NCBI RefSeq assembly: GCF_047303325.1
Contig: NZ_JBKBEX010000004.1
Span: forward strand, 1-64,000
Length of the DNA: 64,000 bases
Direction of reading: 5' to 3'
Origin: Polaromonas sp047303325
GTDB lineage: Bacteria > Pseudomonadota > Gammaproteobacteria > Burkholderiales > Burkholderiaceae_C
Shown here: one piece after another, positions 16,126 to 24,318 of the stretch
How positions within the stretch are numbered: position 1 is the stretch's first letter
How the letters are laid out: each line of letters starts with the position of its first letter
The notes under the pieces: model-generated
What the model was told of the DNA's origin: nothing
What the model saw: only the letters and a program-made list of their open reading frames with translations
Databases searched by the model: none
Made by a program: the position numbers and the translations under genes

Positions 16126-17820
16126 ATGTCACTCAACAACATCAAGGTCGGCAGCCGCCTGGCGCTGGCTTTCGGCCTGATTCTTTTTATCATGGCGGCG
16201 ATTTCCGCCACCGGCGTCTGGCGCCTGCAGGGCCTGGCCGAGACCACCCACCAGCTGGGCACCATAGACAACGAAAAGCTCAAGATGGCGGTGCAATGGC
16301 GCCAGACCATAGACCTGAACTGGATACGCACCCGTGCCTCCATCATGGACGCCGACACCAGCCGCATCCCGATGTGGCAGGCCGACATGGACAAGACCTC
16401 GGAGATCTCCAACGCCTCGCGCAAGCGCCTGGTCGAGCTGGTCCAGACGGAAGAGGGCAAAAAACTGCTGGCCAGCATAGACGCCGCGCGCGAGGCCTAC
16501 CGCACGCCGCGCGCCGCCGTGCTCAAGCGGCGCCAGGCCGGGGAAGACGTCACCGCCGTGCTGGAGCGTGAGCTCAAGCCGCTGGCCGAGGCCTACAGCG
16601 AGAGCATCCACAAACTCGAAGAACAGCAGCAAAAGCTGTATGACGCCGCGCTGGTGCGCGCCGAAGAAAACGCGGCCCAGGGCCGGCTGATCCTGGTCGT
16701 GGGCGCGGTGCTGGCCTTGCTGCTGGGGGCTGCGTCGGCCGTTGTGCTGACCCGTTCCATCACCGGGCCTTTGCGCCAGGCGGCCCGCAGCGCGCGTTTT
16801 ATCGCCGACGGCGACCTGACCCAGCCCGTCCACAGCACGGGTCGCGACGAGGCCGCCGAACTGCTGCAGGCCTTGAAGACCATGCAGGACAATCTGCTAG
16901 GCATCGTCGGCAATGTGCGCAGCGGCACGGACACCATCGCGACGGCCTCGAGCCAGATCGCGGCCGGCAACCATGACCTGTCGTCCCGCACCGAGCAGCA
17001 GGCCAGCTCTCTTGAAGAGACTGCTGCTTCGATGGAGGAACTGACAAGTACCGTCAAACAGAATGCCGACAACGCCAGGCAAGCGAATCAGCTGGCGGTG
17101 TCCGCATCCAGTGTTGCCGTCAAGGGCGGCAGTGTGGTGGCCGAAGTGGTTGGCACCATGGGCGCCATCAATGCGTCGTCCCGAAAAATCGTCGACATCA
17201 TCGGCGTGATCGACGGCATCGCCTTCCAGACCAATATCCTGGCGCTCAATGCCGCTGTGGAAGCCGCGCGTGCCGGCGAACAGGGCCGGGGCTTTGCCGT
17301 GGTGGCCGCCGAGGTGCGCAACCTGGCGCAGCGTAGCGCCGCGGCTGCCAAGGAAATCAAGACGTTGATCGGCGACTCGGTCGACAAGGTCGAAGAAGGC
17401 AGCAAGCAGGTCGCCGAAGCCGGCAAAACCATGGACGAGATTGTCGACAGCGTCAAACGCGTGACCGACATCATGGCCGAGATCACCGCGGCCAGCCAGG
17501 AGCAGACCTCCGGCATCGAGCAGATCAACCAGGCGATCACCCAGATGGACCAGGTGACGCAGCAGAACGCGGCACTCGTTGAGGAAGCCGCCGCCGCGGC
17601 GTCCTCCTTGCAGGAGCAGGCCAGCGGCCTGTCGCAGGTGGTGAGTGTGTTCAAGGTGAGCGGCGGGCATGCGCCGGCTGCGCAGCAGCCGCGCGCCAGC
17701 GTGGCCCGGCCCGCGACGCCCAAACAGCCGCCGCAAGTGCGTGAGGCGATTGCCGCGCCTCGCAGAGCGGCTGGCGGTGACCTTGCCATGGCCGGTGGCG
17801 GAAGCTGGGAAACGTTTTAA
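16126..17820 (+). CDS. Methyl-accepting chemotaxis protein 2
   Basis: 564 aa. TM1 about 12-32 ('LALAFGLILFIMAAISATGV'), a periplasmic helical sensor 33-188, TM2 about 190-212, HAMP and a signalling domain ending near 523. The tip 'GIAFQTNILALNAAVEAARA' is intact. The tail ends in SWETF, the CheR-tethering type. The ligand domain has 'WRQTIDLNWIRTRASIMD', unlike receptor 1. The stop codon at 17818-17820 directly abuts the large palindrome at 17821. Confidence 0.95.
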   Translation: MSLNNIKVGSRLALAFGLILFIMAAISATGVWRLQGLAETTHQLGTIDNEKLKMAVQWRQTIDLNWIRTRASIMDADTSRIPMWQADMDKTSEISNASRKRLVELVQTEEGKKLLASIDAAREAYRTPRAAVLKRRQAGEDVTAVLERELKPLAEAYSESIHKLEEQQQKLYDAALVRAEENAAQGRLILVVGAVLALLLGAASAVVLTRSITGPLRQAARSARFIADGDLTQPVHSTGRDEAAELLQALKTMQDNLLGIVGNVRSGTDTIATASSQIAAGNHDLSSRTEQQASSLEETAASMEELTSTVKQNADNARQANQLAVSASSVAVKGGSVVAEVVGTMGAINASSRKIVDIIGVIDGIAFQTNILALNAAVEAARAGEQGRGFAVVAAEVRNLAQRSAAAAKEIKTLIGDSVDKVEEGSKQVAEAGKTMDEIVDSVKRVTDIMAEITAASQEQTSGIEQINQAITQMDQVTQQNAALVEEAAAAASSLQEQASGLSQVVSVFKVSGGHAPAAQQPRASVARPATPKQPPQVREAIAAPRRAAGGDLAMAGGGSWETF

Positions 17821-18571
17821 GCCGGGTCTTGCGCCGGCGGGCGCGCTCTCCTCTTTCTACCTCCTCCTTCCTCTTCTTGGTTCAGCTGGCCGGGTCTCGC
17901 CCCGGCGGGCGAGGCACTTTTATCGAAACCCGCAAAGCGGGTTTTCTTTGTTCGCCAAAGGCGCGCTACGCGCGCGGGGTTTGCTCACTTCGCGCAGCGA
18001 AGTTACGCAAACACCAAAAGTACCCAAAAGAAAGGCGACCCGCAGTCTGGGTCCCCTGCGCTACGCTCCGGGGCAACCTGCGGTGCTCGAGCCAAGCGGG
18101 GTCAAAAACAACTCGCTTCGCTCAAACACGTTTTTGCCCTGATCCGCTTGTCTCTGCGCTCCTCGGCCCAGCCAGGACGGGGAAGTCCGAATACAAGAAG
18201 AAAAATGCCGAACTCCAAAACAAGGACACGCCGTGGCGTGTCCTTGTGGTTTTAGGTATTTGGTTTTTTTTGCCTTTGGCTGTTCGGTATCCGGGCCCCT
18301 TGTGTATGCGCCGAGGAGCGCAGGTCCAGACGGATAAGGGCAAAAACTTGTTTGAGCCGAAGGCGAGTTGTTTTTGACCCCGGCTGGACCGAGCACCACA
18401 GGCTGCCCGCAGCGAAGCGGAGGGACGCAGACACCAGGGTCGCCTTTTCTTTTGCTTACTTTTCTTTTGGCGAAGCAAAAGAAAAGTGAGTTGCCGCCGG
18501 GCAACCCCCGGCCAGCAGGACTAAGCAGAGGAAAGAGGGGAAAGAGCGCGCCCGCCGGAGCAAGACCCGGC
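17821..18571. repeat. Large composite palindrome (about 750 bp) between convergent mcp2 and flgN
   Basis: The outer ends 17821-17848 and 18544-18571 are reverse complements with one mismatch in 28. Inner arms 18034-18166 and 18311-18444 are also long imperfect inverted repeats, sharing for example GGGGTCAAAAACAACTCG and GCGCTCCTC. The left outer part has expanded, with nested hairpins such as AACCCGC/GCGGGTT near 17935. A perfect 12-bp hairpin is at the centre. It looks like two head-to-head copies of one dispersed unit; a third unit is at 1-144. Several open frames cross it, but they read repeat sequence and are not credible genes. Confidence 0.85.
18221..18246. terminator. Perfect hairpin at the centre of the palindrome, possible terminator
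   Basis: CAAGGACACGCC at 18221-18232, a two-base loop, then its exact complement at 18235-18246. TGGTTTTAGG and a run of eight T at about 18262-18271 follow, so it could act as an intrinsic terminator for rightward transcription from mcp2. The T run is not directly adjacent to the stem. Confidence 0.55.
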
Positions 18572-18594
18572 TTCCCTCAGCGGGGGATGGGGGG

Positions 18595-19050
18595 TTAGCC
18601 AACCCCCAGCCGATTCCCACTACCACCCGACTGGTGCGTCCCATCCGGCCCATACAGCGGCTGGCCGCCGGCCTTGAGGAAATTCAGGGTCTGGCGCGTG
18701 AAGTCCAGATGGGTGTGGACCATCACGCCGTTGCGGTGGTTCATGGCCTGGGCTTCGGCCGCGCGGGCCAGCAATTGCTGCCAGGCGCTCTTGAGCACGG
18801 CGTCGCCCGCGGCGGCCGCGGCATCGGCGCCGGCGCGGCCGGGGCCGTAGCCCAGGCCTTGCTGCAGCGCTTCGCGTTGGCGGCTGATGGTGGTGATCTG
18901 GCTTGCCAGCTGGGACTTGCGCTCGGCCAGGCCGGGCAGTTCGGTGAACAGTCCCTCGGTCATGGCATGGGCTTCCAGGCCCAGCAGTTCAAGAAACAAG
19001 CCTGTCGCCGCATGTTCGCGGTGCAGCAGTCCGACCAGCGCGCTGCTCAT
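18595..19050 (-). CDS. flgN: Flagellar export chaperone FlgN
   Basis: 151 aa on the minus strand. FlgN is the cytosolic chaperone for the hook-filament junction proteins FlgK and FlgL. The sequence is helical: 'LLHREHAATGLFLELLGLEA' near the start, then 'ERKSQLASQITTISRQREAL'. It ends with the family-typical 'TLNFLKAGGQPLYGPDG' before a short Gly-rich tail. It overlaps flgM by 4 nt, the usual flgM-flgN pair. The stop is 24 bases from the palindrome edge. Confidence 0.92.
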   Translation of the reverse strand: MSSALVGLLHREHAATGLFLELLGLEAHAMTEGLFTELPGLAERKSQLASQITTISRQREALQQGLGYGPGRAGADAAAAAGDAVLKSAWQQLLARAAEAQAMNHRNGVMVHTHLDFTRQTLNFLKAGGQPLYGPDGTHQSGGSGNRLGVG

Positions 19051-19337
19051 TTTTGGGGCTCTTCGCCGCCCAGCAGGTCGCGCACCGTGGCCAGCAGGCC
19101 GTCGGCGATCTTCGTGGTATTGACCTGGTAGCGGCCGGCGCCGATTTCTTCGCGGATGCGGGCCACGCGCGCGGCGTCGAAGTCTGACTGGCTGGACAGC
19201 AGCGGCGCGGGCGAGACCGGGCGCGACAGGGCTGTGGGAGCAGGCGCGGCCGATGCGGGCCGGCTTTCGCGGGTGGAACTGGGGGCCACGCTGTCGGCCA
19301 CATTCTTGAGGAATGTGAAGGTTTTCTGGATATTCAT
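19047..19337 (-). CDS. flgM: Anti-sigma-28 factor FlgM
   Basis: 96 aa. It binds FliA until the hook is complete and is then exported. The N-terminal half is disordered and rich in Ser/Pro/Ala. The C-terminal half (about 52-90) holds the sigma-binding helices 'DAARVARIREEIGAGRYQV' and 'TTKIADGLLATVRDLLG'. It carries its own sigma-28 promoter at 19368-19394, giving feedback, and is coupled to flgN by ATGA. Confidence 0.95.
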   Translation of the reverse strand: MNIQKTFTFLKNVADSVAPSSTRESRPASAAPAPTALSRPVSPAPLLSSQSDFDAARVARIREEIGAGRYQVNTTKIADGLLATVRDLLGGEEPQK

Positions 19338-19367
19338 GGGGGTATTCCTCAGGGGGATCTGATCGTT

Positions 19368-19394
19368 CTAACGGCCGCCTGGATGAAAACTTTA
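19368..19394 (-). promoter_or_regulatory. Sigma-28 promoter of flgM
   Basis: On the minus strand TAAAGTTT (19394-19387), an 11-base spacer, then GCCGTTAG (19375-19368). The -35 element is a perfect consensus and the -10 differs by two bases. It lies about 30 bases upstream of the flgM start in the flgA-flgM gap. Confidence 0.85.
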
Positions 19395-19412
19395 GGGCTC
19401 ATTCCTAAAAAT

Positions 19413-20132
19413 TCAGTGAACCCGTTCCACCGTGCCGTCGGCCAGGGCGATGCCACTGAGCAACTGGCCGCCGGCCGTCTTGACCTGGACCAGGGCGCCC
19501 ACCGCGGCGCTGCTCATGGCCTTGCCTTCGGTGCTGACGGTAAAACCGGGGCCGCGTGTGCGCAGGCGTATGGCCTGGCCCTGCTGCACCGCGATGGCGG
19601 CGCGCAGCGATTCGCGCCTGAGTGGCGCGCCCGAGGCTATGGTGTTCAGCGCCGTGACGCCGTCGAACTGCGCCGGGTCCGTGACCACGCCGCGCGGCAG
19701 GGCAGCGAGGTCGCCTTCACGCAGGGTGGCATCGGTTGCGGTGAGCACCTGGCCGGCGCTGATCGGCCGGGCCGCGACATAGTAATTGCCGCGCACGGCC
19801 ACATAGGCCGGCACATAACGGGTCCAGGGCTGGGCCGAGTTGCAGCGCACGCCGACAGACACACGGCCCCAGAGCCGCGCGCCGCCCGGCAAAAAAGGTT
19901 CGGGCGCGTCGCAGGGCGGGAGCGCGCCCGACAGGGGCGTGTCTATCGTGATCACCACCTGGCCGGGCAGGCCCGCGGCCTGCTCCTGCAAAAAGCGCTC
20001 TATCGCGGGACGCGCGCTGCCGGCCAGCGGCGCGGCTTGCGGGGGTGCGGCGCGCACTGGCTGGCTGGAAACGGCCATGCCGGCGAGCAGCAGGACGAGG
20101 CTAGGCGCGGACATCTTGAGAGGGTTTTTCAC
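19413..20132 (-). CDS. flgA: Flagellar P-ring assembly chaperone FlgA
   Basis: 239 aa. Periplasmic chaperone for FlgI. A signal peptide covers residues 1-28 ('LVLLLAGMAVSSQPVRAAP'); a start at the second Met (MSAPS) is possible. The SAF-type domain appears as 'VRGNYYVAARPISAGQVLT' and 'DATLREGDLAALPRGVV', and the C-terminal barrel as 'GQAIRLRTRGPGFTVSTEG'. Two Cys (near 74 and 97) may form the usual disulfide. It is divergent from flgB with a repeat-bearing gap between them. Confidence 0.94.
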   Translation of the reverse strand: MKNPLKMSAPSLVLLLAGMAVSSQPVRAAPPQAAPLAGSARPAIERFLQEQAAGLPGQVVITIDTPLSGALPPCDAPEPFLPGGARLWGRVSVGVRCNSAQPWTRYVPAYVAVRGNYYVAARPISAGQVLTATDATLREGDLAALPRGVVTDPAQFDGVTALNTIASGAPLRRESLRAAIAVQQGQAIRLRTRGPGFTVSTEGKAMSSAAVGALVQVKTAGGQLLSGIALADGTVERVH

Positions 20133-20300
20133 AGATTTCCAAGATTGAAGAGAAAGTGGTTGTACTCAAAATTTCATTCCTGTCTCTGCACGCCAGCTAC
20201 ATGACTTTCATCATGATGGTTTTCATCTGCGTCAATCTGCGAAATCTGTGGATATGAATTTCTTTTATCCGCAGATTACGCAGATTTCCACAGATTTTAG
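20131..20300. repeat. Structured intergenic repeat, copy D, in the flgA-flgB divergent region
   Basis: The element begins at the flgA start codon: ACAGATTTCC, then GAAGAGAAAGTGG, TTGTACTC and CTGTCTCTGCACGC. Next come ATGACTTTCATCATGATGGTTTTC, read in pieces, and the arms 'ATCTGCGTCAATCTGCG' and 'ATCCGCAGATTACGCAGATT' (about 20269-20288). It fills almost half of the 408-base divergent gap. The other half (20301-20540) must hold the flgB promoter, but no consensus box was confidently recognised. Confidence 0.85.
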
Positions 20301-20540
20301 AAACCGGCAGCACAAGCCAAGGCCTGAAGTGCGCGGCAATCGGCCTGCTGTTCATCCGATTGAAAAACGCCCGCCGGTAGTGCAATGCATGGAGTCGGAA
20401 TGTGTGGCCCGGCATTGCGGCAAGCCCTGAATTGGCCGGCTAAACACCGTCTGTTCCGCTGATTGCGAAAACGGGCAATTCCTACAATTTTTCAAAGGCG
20501 GCACTGCGCGGGCGCGGTGCCCAAGCACGGAGAAGGACCC

Positions 20541-20945
20541 ATGATCGACAAACTCGATTCAGCGCTGCGCTTCCACCAGGAGGCGCTCAGCCTCAGGGCG
20601 CGGCGGCAGGAAGTGCTGTCGGCCAATATCGCGAACGCGGACACGCCGCACTACAAGGCGCGTGACTTCGATTTCAGCGGCAAGCTCCAGGAAGCGCTGG
20701 AGCGCGGCCGCCAGTCCGGCTCCATGAGCATGTCGACCACGTCGGCGCGCCACCTGCCCGGCGAGGCGCGTGCCTCGGGCGCGGACGAACTGCTCTACCG
20801 CACGCCCGCGCAGTCCAGCATAGACGGCAACACGGTGGAGATGGACATGGAGCGCGTGAACTTCGCCGACAACGCCATGCGCTACGAAGCCAACCTCACC
20901 CTGCTGGGCGCCAAGATCAAGTCGCTGCTGGCGGCGGCGCAGTAA
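20541..20945 (+). CDS. flgB: Flagellar proximal rod protein FlgB
   Basis: 134 aa from ATG 20541, with GGAGAAGGA upstream; an earlier open start at 20463 adds residues foreign to the family. The N-terminal rod motif is 'LSANIANADTPHYKARDFDF', and the C-terminal helix includes 'NTVEMDMERVNFADNAMRYE', both typical of FlgB. It is the first gene of the flgB-flgI rod/hook operon. The product is exported through the type III gate and assembles on the MS ring via FliE. Confidence 0.96.
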   Translation: MIDKLDSALRFHQEALSLRARRQEVLSANIANADTPHYKARDFDFSGKLQEALERGRQSGSMSMSTTSARHLPGEARASGADELLYRTPAQSSIDGNTVEMDMERVNFADNAMRYEANLTLLGAKIKSLLAAAQ

Positions 20946-20987
20946 CCCCCTCCCACCCCACACACCACACACCACAGGTTTGCATTC

Positions 20988-21404
20988 ATGCCGGATTTCA
21001 ACAGCTCCAGCGGCATCTTCGCGATCGCCGGTTCCGCCCTGACGGCGCAGTCCCAGCGCATGAACGTGGCGGCCAGCAATATGGCCAATGCCGACAGCGT
21101 GGCCGGCCCAGACGGCCTGCCCTATCGCGCGCGCCAGGTAGTGTTCGAGACCGCGCCCGTGCCCGGCGACGCCATAGGCGGCGTGCGTGTCTCGCGGGTC
21201 GTTGAAGACCCCTCCCCCTTTCGCCTGGTGCACGACCCCAAGAACCCGGCCGCCAATGCCGAGGGTTATGTGGCCATGCCCAACGTCAACCCGGTGGAGG
21301 AGATGGTCAACATGATCTCGGCCTCGCGTTCCTATCAGGCCAACGTCGAGGTGCTCAACACCGCCAAGACGCTGATGCTCAAGACCCTGACCGTCGGCCA
21401 GTAA
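20988..21404 (+). CDS. flgC: Flagellar proximal rod protein FlgC
   Basis: 138 aa. The rod signature is 'AQSQRMNVAASNMANADSV' near the N-terminus, followed by 'YRARQVVFETAP'. The conserved end is 'YVAMPNVNPVEEMVNMISAS', then 'RSYQANVEVLNTAKTLMLKT'. The length is normal. The leader contains a CACACCACACACCAC stretch just upstream, without a strong ribosome site. Confidence 0.96.
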   Translation: MPDFNSSSGIFAIAGSALTAQSQRMNVAASNMANADSVAGPDGLPYRARQVVFETAPVPGDAIGGVRVSRVVEDPSPFRLVHDPKNPAANAEGYVAMPNVNPVEEMVNMISASRSYQANVEVLNTAKTLMLKTLTVGQ

Positions 21405-21452
21405 GCGCCGCGCCATCCCTTCTTCCACCCCCCCCCACACAGGAAAAATTTC

Positions 21453-22118
21453 ATGGCCGTGAACGCCCCCGCCGCATCCGACCCCGCGAGCACGCTGAAC
21501 GCCCTGGCCTCGAAGCAGGGCTCCGCCGCCGACAGCGAGCAGCGCTTCCTCAAGCTGCTGGTCACGCAGCTGAACAACCAGGACCCGCTGAACCCGCTGG
21601 ACAACGCGCAGCTGACCTCGCAGCTCGCGCAGATGAGCACCGTGAGCGGCATCGAAAAACTCAACGGCGCGGTGCAGTCGCTGCTGGCCCAGAGCGGCGC
21701 CAGCCAGGTGCTGCAGTCGGCCGCACTGATAGGCCGCACCGTGCTGGTGCCGGGCAAGGAGGCTGCTGTCAAGGATGGCGTGCCGGAAAAATTCGGCATA
21801 GACATCGCCGGCGCCGCCGACGCGGTGAAGGTCAGCGTGAAGAACGCGGCCGGCGAGACCGTGCGCACTTTCGACCTGGGCGCGTTGCCGGCCGGCGTGA
21901 AGATGGTCGACTGGGACGGCAAGAGCGACACCGGCGCCGCCGTGCCCGACGGCAACTACAGCCTCAGCGTGACGGCCAAGGCCGGCAAGGAGGACGTGCA
22001 GTCCCTGGCGTTGACCTATGCCAAGGTCGCCAGCGTGGCGCAGGTCTACGGCGGTGCCTCGCTGGACCTGGGCGGCGGCCGCAAGGCCGGGCTCGACGAA
22101 GTCCGGCAGGTGCTTTGA
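21453..22118 (+). CDS. flgD: Flagellar hook assembly scaffold FlgD
   Basis: 221 aa. FlgD caps the growing hook and is discarded afterwards. The conserved N-terminal block is 'NQDPLNPLDNAQLTSQLAQM', then 'STVSGIEKLN'. The C-terminal part (100-190) is the FLG/tudor-like region with 'VRTFDLGALPAGVKMVDWDG' and 'DGNYSLSVTAKAG'. It is preceded by ACAGGAAAAATTTC. Standard position between flgC and flgE. Confidence 0.96.
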   Translation: MAVNAPAASDPASTLNALASKQGSAADSEQRFLKLLVTQLNNQDPLNPLDNAQLTSQLAQMSTVSGIEKLNGAVQSLLAQSGASQVLQSAALIGRTVLVPGKEAAVKDGVPEKFGIDIAGAADAVKVSVKNAAGETVRTFDLGALPAGVKMVDWDGKSDTGAAVPDGNYSLSVTAKAGKEDVQSLALTYAKVASVAQVYGGASLDLGGGRKAGLDEVRQVL

Positions 22119-22209
22119 TTTTTTTGTGAGGTAGCGGCCTGACGGCCCCGGGGCAGCCGCCCCATTTCCCTTTAACCGCAAGCAATCAACTGAATAAAAA
22201 GGAAACACC

Positions 22210-23496
22210 ATGGGTTTCGCACAAGGGGTGAGTGGCCTGAACGCCTCCGCCAGCAATCTCGACGTCATCGGCAACAACATCGCCAACTCCGGCACGGTGG
22301 GCTTCAAGTCGGGCAACACGCTGTTCTCCGACGTCTATGCGGGCTCGCGCGTCGGCCTGGGCACGCGGGTAGCGGCGGTGGTGCAGAACTTCAGCGCCGG
22401 CGCGGTGCAAAGCAGCACGCGCGGGCTGGACGTGGCCATTGTCAACGGTGACGGCTTTTTCCGCCTGGCCAGCCCCAGCGGCGAGATCATGTATTCGCGC
22501 AACGGCCAGTTCGACCAGGACGCCGACGGTTTTATCGTCAATGCGGGCGGCCTGCGCCTGACCGGCTACCAGCGCTCGGCCAACGGCACGGTCGCCGGCG
22601 GCACGCCCGGCCCGCTGCAGCTGCCCACCGCGGCCATGGCGCCCAGGGCGACCCAAAGCATCGTCTCGCAGTACAACCTCGATTCGCGCAGCACGGTTCC
22701 CGCGGCCACGCCTTTTGACGCCAACAACTCGGCCACCTACAACTACTCGAACCCGGTCAAGGTCTACGACTCGCTGGGCAATGCGCACGAGATCAACACC
22801 TTCTTCGTGAAGACCGGCCCCAATGCCTGGAGCGCCTACGCCACGGCCGACGGCTACCCGCTCAACGCGACCGGCGGCATGATCGCCGCGCCCACGCCGG
22901 CCGGCCCGCCCGTGGTCGCCAACAGCGCGCCGCTGGCCACCGGCACCCTGAGTTTTGACGGCAACGGCAACCTGGTCGCCGGCGCGCCCACCACGCTGGT
23001 GGGCGGAAAGATCAGCTTCGCGGGCCTGAACTTCGCCAACGGCGCCAACCCGCTGAACTTCACCATGGACTTGACCAGCTCCACCCAGTTCGGCAACGTC
23101 AACGACCCGAAAAAGCTCACGCAGGACGGTTTCACCTCGGGCCAGCTCACGGCCTTCGCGATCAATGAGGACGGCACCATCACCGGCAAGTATTCCAACG
23201 AGCAGACCCAGACCCTGGGCCAGGTCGTGCTGTCGTCCTTTGTGAACCCCAACGGCCTGCAGTCCAAGGGCGACAACGTCTGGGCCGAGACCGCCGAATC
23301 GGGCCAGCCCCTGACCGGCTCGCCGGGCAGCGGCACCAAGCTGGGCGCGCTGTCGTCCGGCGCGGTCGAGGCTTCGAACGTGGACCTGACGGGCGAGCTG
23401 GTCAACCTGATCATCGCGCAGCGCACCTACCAGGCCAATGCGCAGACCGTCAAGACGCAGGACCAGGTCATGCAGACCCTGGTGAACATGCGCTGA
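22210..23496 (+). CDS. flgE: Flagellar hook protein FlgE
   Basis: 428 aa. It builds the hook. The N-terminal D0 segment is 'GLNASASNLDVIGNNIANSG' and 'TVGFKSGNTLF', followed by the D1/D2 domains. The C-terminal D0 helix is 'LVNLIIAQRTYQANAQTVKT', then 'QDQVMQTLVNMR'. GGAAACACC precedes the ATG. The middle region has repeated 'P..VVANSAPLATGTLSFDG' type beta sequence usual for hooks. No oddity seen. Confidence 0.97.
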   Translation: MGFAQGVSGLNASASNLDVIGNNIANSGTVGFKSGNTLFSDVYAGSRVGLGTRVAAVVQNFSAGAVQSSTRGLDVAIVNGDGFFRLASPSGEIMYSRNGQFDQDADGFIVNAGGLRLTGYQRSANGTVAGGTPGPLQLPTAAMAPRATQSIVSQYNLDSRSTVPAATPFDANNSATYNYSNPVKVYDSLGNAHEINTFFVKTGPNAWSAYATADGYPLNATGGMIAAPTPAGPPVVANSAPLATGTLSFDGNGNLVAGAPTTLVGGKISFAGLNFANGANPLNFTMDLTSSTQFGNVNDPKKLTQDGFTSGQLTAFAINEDGTITGKYSNEQTQTLGQVVLSSFVNPNGLQSKGDNVWAETAESGQPLTGSPGSGTKLGALSSGAVEASNVDLTGELVNLIIAQRTYQANAQTVKTQDQVMQTLVNMR

Positions 23497-23539
23497 TGTC
23501 GGCGCATTGATGCATCGGACGTAAGAAGCAAGGAACAGC

Positions 23540-24280
23540 ATGGACCGGATGATTTACATAGGCCTGGGCGGCGCCAAGCAGGCGCTGGAGCAGCAGGCCT
23601 CGGTGGCCCACAACATGGCCAATGTGTCCACGCCGGGCTTTCGCGCGCAGATCAACAGCTTTCGCGCCGTGCCCGTGGTCGGCGAGGAAATGGGTACGCG
23701 CGCGCTGGTGGTGGCGACCACGCCCGGCGCCGACATGAGCGCCGGCCCGCTGATGCAGACCGGCCGGCCGCTGGACGTCGCGGTGCGCGGCGAGGGCTGG
23801 CTCACGGTGCGGATGCCGGACGGTAGCGAAGCCTACACGCGCCTGGGCAACCTGCAGGTGGGCGCCGAGGGCCAGGTCAGCACGCAGGGCGGCCGCCCGC
23901 TGATGGGTGACGCCGGCCCGCTGGTGGTGCCGCCGGGCGCCTCGCTGGTGGTGGGCGGCGACGGCGTGCTCACGGCCATAGGCGCGGGCGACCCGGTCGT
24001 GGGCGCGGCCGAAGTCGGCCGCTTGAAGCTGGTCAACCCGGCCGCGGCCGACCTGGTGCGCGGCGACGACGGCCTGTTCCGCATGCAGGCAGGCCGGCCC
24101 GCGCCGCAGGCCGACCCCGAGGTGCGCCTGCAGACCGGCGCGCTGGAGGGCAGCAACGTCAACCCGGTCGAGGCCATGGTACAGATGATTTCCAACGCGC
24201 GGCGTTTCGAGATGCAGATGAAGACCCTGCAGACCGCCGAGAGCAACGAGCAGCAGGCCAACAAGCTGCTGTCGAGCTGA
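23540..24280 (+). CDS. flgF: Flagellar rod protein FlgF
   Basis: 246 aa. Proximal rod subunit. The start 'MDRMIYIGLGGAKQALEQQA' and 'HNMANVSTPGFRAQINSFRA' is typical of FlgF. The end 'GSNVNPVEAMVQMISNARRF' and 'EMQMKTLQTAESNEQQANKL' is the D0 helix. Preceded by AAGCAAGGAACAGC. It is expressed with flgE and flgG. Confidence 0.96.
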   Translation: MDRMIYIGLGGAKQALEQQASVAHNMANVSTPGFRAQINSFRAVPVVGEEMGTRALVVATTPGADMSAGPLMQTGRPLDVAVRGEGWLTVRMPDGSEAYTRLGNLQVGAEGQVSTQGGRPLMGDAGPLVVPPGASLVVGGDGVLTAIGAGDPVVGAAEVGRLKLVNPAAADLVRGDDGLFRMQAGRPAPQADPEVRLQTGALEGSNVNPVEAMVQMISNARRFEMQMKTLQTAESNEQQANKLLSS

Positions 24281-24318
24281 GCCTTTATTGACATGTTTTC
24301 TCCCGCAGGAGTTTTCCC

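Noticed and set aside
18061..18504. Several overlapping frames within the palindrome (for example 17829-18377 and 18061-18504)
   Set aside because: Both strands are open because the sequence is self-complementary repeat; the peptides are low-complexity and similar in both directions.
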